From positions 1-35,953 of the forward strand of contig JAHDWG010000016.1 of the NCBI GenBank assembly GCA_023384495.1: DNA of 35,953 bases, given 5' to 3'. The notes beneath the pieces were generated by a model. It did no database searches, was not told the DNA's origin, and saw only the letters and a program-made list of their open reading frames with translations. The position numbers and the translations under genes are program-made. This DNA comes from Caldilineaceae bacterium. Lineage in GTDB: Bacteria > Chloroflexota > Anaerolineae > Caldilineales > Caldilineaceae. Positions 1-7,431 of this stretch are shown one piece after another. How positions within the stretch are numbered: the stretch's first letter is position 1; each line of letters opens with the position of its first letter.

Positions 1-250
1 CCCGCGCATCCTGATCCTGGACGACTCGACCAGCGCCATCGACAGCGCCACCGAAGACCAGATCCAGCGCGCCATCCACCGGGTGCTCGAAGGGCGCACC
101 ACGCTGCTCATCACCCACCGCCTTTCGCAGATCCGCCGGGCGGATCGGATTCTGGTCATCCACCAGGGCGAGATCGTCGATCAAGGGGCGCATGAGGAGT
201 TGATGGGGCGGTGTGAATTGTATCGGAGAATTTTTGCGCGCTATGAGTGA
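1..250 (+). CDS. ABC exporter half-transporter, C-terminal end of ATPase domain (partial)
   Basis: The reading frame is open from base 2 and ends at TGA 248-250, leaving 82 residues of a nucleotide-binding domain. It contains Walker B and D-loop ([11 protein letters not shown]), the H-loop ([10 protein letters not shown]) and the usual tail of an ABC exporter ([16 protein letters not shown]). The residue after the Walker B Asp is Asp rather than the catalytic Glu. In heterodimeric exporters such as TM287/TM288 this substitution marks the subunit that carries the degenerate ATP site. The next gene starts 14 bases downstream and encodes the other half, with a normal Walker B Glu, so the two very likely form one heterodimer exporting an unknown lipid, drug or peptide. 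The N-terminal membrane domain lies outside the window. Confidence 0.9.
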   Translation, partial: PRILILDDSTSAIDSATEDQIQRAIHRVLEGRTTLLITHRLSQIRRADRILVIHQGEIVDQGAHEELMGRCELYRRIFARYE

Positions 251-264
251 GACAAGGAGTAATC

Positions 265-2106
265 ATGGGCTTTATCATGGATGGCCTCGACGCCGAGGCG
301 TATGACCGCGAATATAGCGACCGCATCCTGTTGCAGCGGATCCTGGGCTACTTCGGCCCGCACCTGCCCAAGATGGCGCTGGTGGCGTCGATGATCACGC
401 TCAACGCCGCCATGGACGCCGCGCTGCCCTTTCTCATTGCACGCGGGTTGGATCAGCTCCAAGGCGCGGCAGACTTGCGCGAGAGCATCTGGCAGCGCAC
501 GGCGTGGCTGGTGGTGGCGGTCTTTCTGTCGGGCGCGCTTTCGTGGACGTTCAACTTCTTCCGCCAGCGCTACACGGCGCGCACAGTGGGCGATGTGGTG
601 CTCAAGCTGCGCCAGGACGCCTTCGATGCGGTGCTGGCGCGCGATATGTCGTTTTACGACGAGTTCTCCACCGGCCGGATTGTCAGCCGCGTCACGTCCG
701 ACACGCAGGACTTCTCCAACGTGGTCACCCTGACGCTGAACCTGATCAGCCAGGTGCTGATCGTGGTGATCGTCGTCAGCATCTTGCTCTTTATCAACGT
801 ACGGCTGGCGCTGATCACCCTGACGATTGCGCCGGTGGTTGTCTTTATCGCGTTGGCCTTTCGGCGCATTGCCCGCCGCACCACCACGCAAGCCCGCCGA
901 GTGCTGGCCGAGGTCAACGCCACCGTGCAAGAAAGCATCACCGGCATCTCGGTGGCCAAGGGCTTTCGCCAGGAGCAGCGCATCTACGATGAGTTCCGCG
1001 ATGTGAATGCGCAGGCCTATCGCCTCAGCCTGCGCCAGGGCTATGTCTTTAGCGGCATTTTCCCCGTATTGGGCACGGTCGCCGGCATTGGCACGGCCAT
1101 CGTCGTCTATTTTGGCGGCATGAGCGTCATCCACGGCGTGGTTTCGGCGGGCGACCTCTATCTCTTTGTGGTGAGCATCGACCTATTCTGGTTCCCGCTC
1201 ATCAGCATCGCCTCGTTCTGGAGCCAGTTCCAGCTGGGGCTGGCGGCCAGCGAACGGGTCTTTGCCCTGATCGACGCCGAGCCGCGCGTCACCCAGACCG
1301 GCAATCAATCGGTGGACAAGCCCACGGGGCGTGTGGAGTTTCGCCAGGTGGATTTCCGCTACACAGACAAGGAGCAGGTGCTCGAGGATTTTGATCTGAC
1401 CATCAGCGGCGGGGAGACGGTCGCCTTGGTGGGCCACACCGGTGCGGGGAAGTCGAGCCTGGGCAAGCTGGTGGCCCGCTTCTATGAGTTTCAGGGCGGC
1501 CAACTGCTCATCGACGGGCAGGACATCCGCACGTTTGACCTGGAGGCATATCGTCGCTATCTCGGCATTGTGCCGCAGACGCCCTTTCTCTTTGCCGGCA
1601 CGGTGGCCGACAACATCCGCTATGGCAAGCCCACCGCCACTGACGAGGAGGTCATTGCTGTCGCCCGGCAAGTTGGTGGGGGCGACTGGCTCGATGCGCT
1701 GCCCCAGGGGCTGGAGACGCCGATCAGCGAAGAGGGCCGCGGCATCTCCATGGGGCAGCGGCAACTGGTGGCGTTGGCCCGGGTGTTGCTGCAAGACCCG
1801 GCCATCGTCATCTTGGACGAAGCCACCGCCAGCGTGGACCCACTCACCGAGGCGCAGATTCAAGAGGGGCTAGATGTGGTGTTGGCCAGCCGGACGGCCA
1901 TCGTCATTGCCCATCGCCTTTCGACTATCAAGGCGGCGGACCGTATCATCGTCTTGCGTAAGGGGGCGATTATCGAAGCCGGTAACCATGATGCGCTCAT
2001 GGCGCAGGGTGGCCACTACGCCGAGCTCTACAATACCTACTTCCGCCATCAGTCACTGGATTATGACCCGGCGCGCGAACTGCAATCGGCGGCGGTTCCA
2101 GCCTGA
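265..2106 (+). CDS. ABC exporter half-transporter (fused membrane and ATPase domains)
   Basis: This 613-residue protein is a type IV ABC exporter half: a six-helix membrane domain (about residues 30-320) followed by an ATPase domain. Walker A is GHTGAGKS (about 390-397), Walker B with catalytic Glu is ILDEATAS (Glu about 519), and the H-loop His is in IAHRLSTI (about 550). The signature reads ISMGQRQ instead of LSGGQRQ. A divergent signature here, with the Asp-for-Glu change in the preceding gene, fits one degenerate composite ATP site in a heterodimer. ATG 265 was chosen over the in-frame GTG at 247 because AAGGAG (254-259) lies 5 bases upstream and the GTG overlaps the previous stop. The substrate cannot be read from the sequence. 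Confidence 0.95.
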   Translation: MGFIMDGLDAEAYDREYSDRILLQRILGYFGPHLPKMALVASMITLNAAMDAALPFLIARGLDQLQGAADLRESIWQRTAWLVVAVFLSGALSWTFNFFRQRYTARTVGDVVLKLRQDAFDAVLARDMSFYDEFSTGRIVSRVTSDTQDFSNVVTLTLNLISQVLIVVIVVSILLFINVRLALITLTIAPVVVFIALAFRRIARRTTTQARRVLAEVNATVQESITGISVAKGFRQEQRIYDEFRDVNAQAYRLSLRQGYVFSGIFPVLGTVAGIGTAIVVYFGGMSVIHGVVSAGDLYLFVVSIDLFWFPLISIASFWSQFQLGLAASERVFALIDAEPRVTQTGNQSVDKPTGRVEFRQVDFRYTDKEQVLEDFDLTISGGETVALVGHTGAGKSSLGKLVARFYEFQGGQLLIDGQDIRTFDLEAYRRYLGIVPQTPFLFAGTVADNIRYGKPTATDEEVIAVARQVGGGDWLDALPQGLETPISEEGRGISMGQRQLVALARVLLQDPAIVILDEATASVDPLTEAQIQEGLDVVLASRTAIVIAHRLSTIKAADRIIVLRKGAIIEAGNHDALMAQGGHYAELYNTYFRHQSLDYDPARELQSAAVPA

Positions 2107-2113
2107 TCAAGCA

Positions 2114-2152
2114 GGGGCGTTGCCTTTGTCAGCAAAACAAGAGCAACGCCCC
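2114..2152. terminator. Bidirectional terminator-like hairpin between convergent genes
   Basis: Perfect 10-base inverted repeat, GGGGCGTTGC (2114-2123) and GCAACGCCCC (2143-2152), with a 19-base loop. It sits in the 78-base gap between the stops of the convergent ABC and multidomain-protein genes. There is no strong T tract on either side, so termination is inferred from position and stem strength. Confidence 0.55.
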
Positions 2153-2184
2153 CGATGGTCGATCCATCAACCCGTATGCAGGGT

Positions 2185-5100
2185 TTACCTTGCCACCACC
2201 GGCAAGAAGAGCCGGCTGCTGGTCGTGGGCAGCGCCTCATCCTCGACTGCCACGATGAGGGCGCCCGTGTTCATCCAACTGCCAGTGTCGCGGTAGGTGT
2301 AAGCTCCTTCGACATTCAACTGGACTTTGTAGCCTCCACCTGTCGCAAGGTGGCCGCTCTCCCAACCGGTGCCATCCACGCTGTGTTCATCCAAACCGAC
2401 ATTGACCCACTCGACCACGCTTCCCGGCTCGACCGTGAGCAGCGCCGGCGAGAAGCCGTGCTCATCGACGTAAATCGTGTGCGTTGTGGCCTCTGGCGTC
2501 ACCGGCGTCAGGGCGATCTCCTGCGCCAAGACGCCTGTCTCCACGATGAGTCTTCCCGTGCGATAGGGCTGATAACCGTCGCGCACAACCTCCAACTGGT
2601 AGACACCGGCAGGCGCATCGAAGCTGTAGCGACCGTCAGCATCCGTCACTTGCGGTTCGAGTTGCGCCAGGCTGGCGATGGAACGGGCCGTGACGTGTGC
2701 ATCGGCCAGGGGCTGCCCGGTGTGTGCGTCGCGTACGATGCCGGGCTGCCACGGTTGCACCGGTAGCGCAAAGCGCTGTTCGAGGCCGCCGCTCGTGACA
2801 ATGAGGTATAAGGGGCTGTCGGCGCCAGACTCCGCACTCTGGACTGCTGGCTCGAAAGTAAAGCTGCCAGTGTAGCGGCCATTGCCAGCCTTATCGAGCA
2901 GGTTTGAAATGTAGATGTCCTCGAAGACCCATTGCATCATTACATTGGGGTCATTGCCACAGCGGTCGATGCCCACCGTGTACGTCTCGCCACTCCGCAG
3001 CATCGTCCCCGTTTGGGTCACGCCGAACGAATACCCCAGTGTCACCGGGCGGAGGGTGCGTCCCTGGCTGTCGGTAAAGGTCAGGCTGAGCGGGTCGATG
3101 GGCAAGGACGGGTCGACCTTGAGCAGCAGATAGTAGATAGGCTCTTCACCCAGCAGCGGTGCAACGCCGGCTGTCGCACCCTCCACCGGCGCCGGGTAAC
3201 GCACCCAGATACGATGCAGACCTTCGCCCAAGTCGGCGGAGAAGACAAAGCGGCCACTGGTGTCTGCCTGAGCCGCGCCAAGCAGAGCGCTGTCGCTCAT
3301 GATCTCCACTGTGCTGTCGGGCGCCGCCTGGCCGGCCAACGTGGGTTGGGTCCGGCAGGTCACAGCACGCCCGCTGATCAAGACATCGGCCAGTGTATCG
3401 TCGGCGTAGTCCATCAAGACGCCGATGAGTGGAGAACTCAGCAAGCCTGGTAACGTCTCACTAGCTTCATTGTTGGTCGAGTCGATGTCGCCCTCCAATT
3501 CGACCTGGACGCTGTAGGCCACATCTTTGCTGCCGCCGTCCATCGCCGGGATCGTCAGCCCAATGAGGATGGCGATGATGTTGTTTTGTTCGATGTGGGG
3601 GAGCAAAAACTGGATCGCCTCGCCGGTGTCTTTGATATCTGTGCTGGGGATGCCCGGCGCCCGCAAGAGCACAATCTTCTGGTCGCGCAGGTGTTCCGGT
3701 TTCTGGAAGGTCAAGGTTGCCCCATTGGCCGCTTGTGAGCCGCGATTGGTGACTTCGATCTTGAAGTGGGCCTGTTCGCCGTCCGGTGTCACCCGCCCGG
3801 CCAGCCTGACGGCCAGGTCTGGCCCATCATGCGCGCCACCCGCCGGTTTGAAGAGATGGTCTTCGGTCTCGCCGGTTTGGAACGGTATGCTATAGCCGCG
3901 GCCATCGCCGTAGTTGATGGCGCCGTGGACCAAAGTCTTGTGGGATGGCTGCTCGCTCAGCGTGAAGCGCATCCAGGCCGGTTGGTTCGCCAGTTGCGCC
4001 GGCCAGCGCACTCGGTTCGTCTGGAAGGTGAGTGCGTGCAGTCCGGGGCCAAGCGCAATCACGTCGATGGGTTGGTCAATGAGGATGTGTTCCACCACAT
4101 CGGCTTGCTGGCCGGTGGGCGATTGGCAGGTGAAGCCATCGTCCCAGTCGCCATCGCGGTTGCTGTCGATCCAGACGTTGAGATAGGCGGGCTGCTCCCT
4201 GGCCACGAACCAGTTCCATGCCTGTGGGCTGATGGCGACCAGCACTTCGGCGGTGGCGGGCTGGCAATCGGCCAGATTGGTCAACCGTGAGCCATCATCG
4301 AAGTCGTCGAGATTGGCAAGATTGGCAGCGGGTTCGATGTTGTTTGGTCCATCCTGATCGGGGCCGATGTCGGCTTCGACCTCGCGGCTGACGCGCGGTC
4401 CCAGGTGGAAGGGCCGCGGGTAGCGATGGCGCGGCCCTTGCGGCTGGCCCAGCGCCGGGTCAAAGACGGTGGGGAAATTCGCCATCACACCAGGATAGGC
4501 GCTCATCGCCACGCCGGCATGGTTGGTGCTGTCGGGCGCATCACCCAGGTCGCCGGGACGCACCGTCACCGTCAAGGGCGCGGCCTGCCCCCATAGGTGT
4601 GGATAGCGCTGCCGGTCGGGGCAGGCATTGTCGCCGTAGTCCGCACCGCCGGGCAGGATGCAGAAGGTGAGGTTGCTGGCGACGGCGAAGTCGGTGGGCA
4701 ACATCAATTCATCGGTGAATTCGCTTTCCATGCGCAGGGTGTAATCGACCTGCTGGGTGGCTCCAGGGGCAAGGGTCAGCCGCTCCAGAAAGCGATCTTT
4801 GTTTGCTGCCACGCCAGCTGCCTCTGGCAGATTGGTCGAGTGGTTATGAAAGAGCGCCACCGTTGCCGTGAGGGGGCCATTATTGATCAACTCGGCCCGG
4901 AGCGGTAGGTTTTGCCCACCGAGGACTGAATCCCAAGTGGGCGTGATGGGGCTATGCTGTGTGATCACAATGCCATCATAACCTGGGCAGGCGGCGTTGA
5001 ATGTCACCTCGTCGGTGATGGCGTTGCCGTCGCGCGGCCGCGCCTCAGCCAGGTTACGGATCGCCTGCGTCTGTTCGTTCGGGCCGCAGAGCGGGAGGAC

Positions 5101-6798
5101 ATGCACATCAAAGCTTAGCTTGATCTCGCTGTCGGGCGCCAACGTCCCCTGCCACTTGATCATCTGGGTGGGAGGTTGGGGAAGGGGGTACGTCTGAAGA
5201 TCAAGGGTTGCCAGCAGTGGGCCGGCCCCGCCCGTGGGGCTTTCCACTGCGGCATACTTGAACGCGCCGTCCACAATCTGGGGGTGGATGTGCAGCGGGT
5301 AGGGCAGTTCGTCGCGCAGCTCGGCCTGCAGCGGCTGGCTGCCACCCTCATGACGCAGCACGATTTCGTAAGTCACCATGTCGCCAAAGAGGACCGGGCT
5401 GGTCTCCGTGTGGACACTCTTCTCGACCACCAGCACGCCCTCTTCGCCAGCGGGTGGCGGTGTTTGCTTGACATCTTCGGTCTCGCCAAAGAGATAGCCG
5501 CCGGGGGCATCGTCTGGATGGGGCCCGCGCCCGTCGGGCAGGCCGCCCGCTGGTGCGATGGCGGGCGCCTCGCTGAGCATGAAGCGCATCCAGTGGGGGC
5601 GGCCTTCGGTCTGGTTGAGCACGCGCTCGGTGTTGACCTGGAAGTCGAGATAGCCCCCGGCGGGGATGGCGGTCATGTCTACGATGTAATTTTGCACGAT
5701 CCACTCGTAGCTGGCCTGGGCCGGGCCGCCATCGAGGGGCTGACACGGGGCTATGTCGTCCCAATCGCCATCGCGATTGCCGTCGAACCAGACGTTGAGA
5801 TACATCCGGTTGAGCGTGGCATTGGGCGCCTTGCTGACGCGGACCGTCAGCGTCTGGCGGCGGCAGTCGAAGAAGCGGATGTTGCGGTTGCGCCAGCCGT
5901 CGTCGCCACGGTCATTGTCGGCGTTGTCGAGGCCACCGTTAAGGATGTTGTTGACGCCATCCTGGTCGGGGCCGCTGTCGGCCTCGCGCTCGCGTGAGAG
6001 GTGGGCGCCCAAAATGCCTTCGCCCGTCTGGTTCGCATGGCGCGGGCCGGCGGGTTGGCCGGCGGGGGTGCTGCCCCAGACGGTGGGAAAGTTGCCGGGG
6101 ACGCCGGGGTAGGCCATGTTGACGATGCCCAGACTGTTGCTGCTGTCGGGGGCGTCGCCCAGGTCGGGGCGGGCGCCGCCTTCATCGGGTGGGAGGGTGT
6201 AGGTGATCGCCAGCGTCGGCCCGCCGCTGGCGCTCTCGCGCGAGCGGAAGGAGACGAGCGGCCCGTCCTGCCCGCGCAGGCCAAAGCCATGATTGGGCCG
6301 GTTGCCGGTGTGCCATTGCCGCACCAGCGCAGCCACCTCCCAGTGGATCAGGCCAGGGGTGTCAACCGTCTGCACCGGGCCACCCCAGGTGATGTCCGGT
6401 TGGGGCAGGGCATAGGTGAGGGTGGCTTCGTTCCAAGCGGCTTCCACCCGCCCGATTTCGACTGTATTGGGTGTGGTGTAGACGCCGGTGTAGTCGAGGC
6501 GTAGCTCGGCGGCATCAATGGTAGCATTGGCGGGCAGTACGCTCAGGTCAAACTGGACAAAGGCATAATGGACGTTGGGGTGGCCCACCCAGAGTAGACC
6601 ACTGCCGAAGTTCGTAGCTGGACTACCACTCTGGGTGCGGGCATCGGCCACGGTGGTTAACTCCACAGTGGTCGAGACAGCCTGGGTCGCGGGTGCGGCG
6701 TAGAGGGGCGTTACGGGTATAAAGGACGCAAGCGAAACCAGGAGCGCGAAGATCGGAAGCGCTGCCCAACAAGTTGTGGAGTAGATTCGGCGTAACAT
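2185..6798 (-). CDS. Exported multidomain protein: DNRLRE, two GEVED-like modules, Ig-like, CarboxypepD-reg, cupredoxin-like
   Basis: A 1537-residue exported protein with a signal peptide (about 1-35, cleavage near LYA/AP). Modules in order: a DNRLRE-type jelly roll (about 45-200); a GEVED-like module starting DLGDAPDS (about 211-440) with the acidic loop DGNRDGDWDD; DUF11/CARDB-like Ig domains (about 449-745); a second GEVED-like module (about 748-980) with DSNRDGDWDD; further Ig-like domains (about 989-1210); a carboxypeptidase-regulatory-like domain (about 1352-1418); and a cupredoxin-like domain (about 1436-1516). It ends SRLFLPVVAR. The acidic loops could bind calcium (inference). The cupredoxin keeps the first His (DEHSV) but has lost the usual Cys and second His. 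ATG 6798 is supported by AAGGAG at 6805-6810. The role is unknown; a surface adhesive or matrix protein is likely. Confidence 0.88.
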   Translation of the reverse strand: MLRRIYSTTCWAALPIFALLVSLASFIPVTPLYAAPATQAVSTTVELTTVADARTQSGSPATNFGSGLLWVGHPNVHYAFVQFDLSVLPANATIDAAELRLDYTGVYTTPNTVEIGRVEAAWNEATLTYALPQPDITWGGPVQTVDTPGLIHWEVAALVRQWHTGNRPNHGFGLRGQDGPLVSFRSRESASGGPTLAITYTLPPDEGGARPDLGDAPDSSNSLGIVNMAYPGVPGNFPTVWGSTPAGQPAGPRHANQTGEGILGAHLSREREADSGPDQDGVNNILNGGLDNADNDRGDDGWRNRNIRFFDCRRQTLTVRVSKAPNATLNRMYLNVWFDGNRDGDWDDIAPCQPLDGGPAQASYEWIVQNYIVDMTAIPAGGYLDFQVNTERVLNQTEGRPHWMRFMLSEAPAIAPAGGLPDGRGPHPDDAPGGYLFGETEDVKQTPPPAGEEGVLVVEKSVHTETSPVLFGDMVTYEIVLRHEGGSQPLQAELRDELPYPLHIHPQIVDGAFKYAAVESPTGGAGPLLATLDLQTYPLPQPPTQMIKWQGTLAPDSEIKLSFDVHVLPLCGPNEQTQAIRNLAEARPRDGNAITDEVTFNAACPGYDGIVITQHSPITPTWDSVLGGQNLPLRAELINNGPLTATVALFHNHSTNLPEAAGVAANKDRFLERLTLAPGATQQVDYTLRMESEFTDELMLPTDFAVASNLTFCILPGGADYGDNACPDRQRYPHLWGQAAPLTVTVRPGDLGDAPDSTNHAGVAMSAYPGVMANFPTVFDPALGQPQGPRHRYPRPFHLGPRVSREVEADIGPDQDGPNNIEPAANLANLDDFDDGSRLTNLADCQPATAEVLVAISPQAWNWFVAREQPAYLNVWIDSNRDGDWDDGFTCQSPTGQQADVVEHILIDQPIDVIALGPGLHALTFQTNRVRWPAQLANQPAWMRFTLSEQPSHKTLVHGAINYGDGRGYSIPFQTGETEDHLFKPAGGAHDGPDLAVRLAGRVTPDGEQAHFKIEVTNRGSQAANGATLTFQKPEHLRDQKIVLLRAPGIPSTDIKDTGEAIQFLLPHIEQNNIIAILIGLTIPAMDGGSKDVAYSVQVELEGDIDSTNNEASETLPGLLSSPLIGVLMDYADDTLADVLISGRAVTCRTQPTLAGQAAPDSTVEIMSDSALLGAAQADTSGRFVFSADLGEGLHRIWVRYPAPVEGATAGVAPLLGEEPIYYLLLKVDPSLPIDPLSLTFTDSQGRTLRPVTLGYSFGVTQTGTMLRSGETYTVGIDRCGNDPNVMMQWVFEDIYISNLLDKAGNGRYTGSFTFEPAVQSAESGADSPLYLIVTSGGLEQRFALPVQPWQPGIVRDAHTGQPLADAHVTARSIASLAQLEPQVTDADGRYSFDAPAGVYQLEVVRDGYQPYRTGRLIVETGVLAQEIALTPVTPEATTHTIYVDEHGFSPALLTVEPGSVVEWVNVGLDEHSVDGTGWESGHLATGGGYKVQLNVEGAYTYRDTGSWMNTGALIVAVEDEALPTTSSRLFLPVVAR

Positions 6799-6844
6799 TG
6801 TGTTCTCCTTTTGGAATGTTCAAGTAGAAGCAGGGTGCATCGGC

Positions 6845-7045
6845 CTAGACAAACAGGCGAATTCCCCAAGCGCAGAGCACGTAGACAAGTAACAACAGGC
6901 ATACGTGCAGGAGCCAATGACGAGTAGGTCGCCACCTTCTGGCTGGCGATGAATTGGCGAAGAGGTGGCGAAACTCGTGGCACTCGACCGGCTCTGGTTG
7001 CGGTCCATCTCTGAGACGGATGTGGAACAAGGCTTTGGCTTTCAT
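6845..7045 (-). CDS. Small predicted membrane protein, C-terminal helix
   Basis: A 66-residue ORF not recognised as any family. The first about 40 residues are polar and basic (MKAKALFHIRLRDG...). The last about 24 form one strongly hydrophobic segment (HVCLLLLVYVLCAWG) ending GIRLFV, so the product would be tail-anchored with little on the far side. The ATG at 7045 has GAGGAG 8 bases upstream on the minus strand. The stop lies 47 bases before the start of the large exported protein on the same strand, so the two may be co-transcribed. Support comes from the ribosome-binding site, the spacing and the helix; without homologues it remains a hypothesis. Confidence 0.5.
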   Translation of the reverse strand: MKAKALFHIRLRDGPQPEPVECHEFRHLFANSSPARRWRPTRHWLLHVCLLLLVYVLCAWGIRLFV

Positions 7046-7431
7046 GGGAATTACTCCTCTGCTGCGCCTATTTCACAACTTCCTGCCGTTGATCATAGCG
7101 GGCGACGAAGGATATTGATGGCCTTTGCGGGAGGTATTCGCGTCACAATCGCGTCGTGTGGGGGCCGCTGGTGGTGGGAAGCTGGCAAACGAGGCTGCGG
7201 CACAGGCGACGCCCTATTCGGTGCGGCGACGCAGGTCTGCAGTCAGCAACTGGAAGGTGGCGAAGTTGGGGTGGTGGATGGGGTGGTTGCGGAATGCCCA
7301 GACCGCTTGCTAGGCGAGTGGTGGTTGTTACATAACAGAAGGACGCCCATCACCGAGGTGGCGATAGGCGTCGCTGCTGTCTCATGAGTCTCTACACCAT
7401 CAAAACTGCCGATGGCAAAGCAACCGCACCG
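7046..7431. other. Intergenic region without convincing genes
   Basis: This 386-base gap separates two minus-strand genes. ORFs on the plus strand have no family resemblance and no good ribosome-binding site. It holds a hairpin at 7342-7372 and presumably the promoter of the small membrane protein gene. I could not identify a good -35/-10 pair. Confidence 0.5.
7342..7372 (-). terminator. Possible terminator after the C11 peptidase gene
   Basis: GACGCC (7342-7347) pairs with GGCGTC (7367-7372), with three more pairs inside after one mismatch. It lies about 60 bases downstream of the peptidase stop on the minus strand. The trailing minus-strand bases are only moderately T-rich (CTTCTGTTATG). 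Confidence 0.3.
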
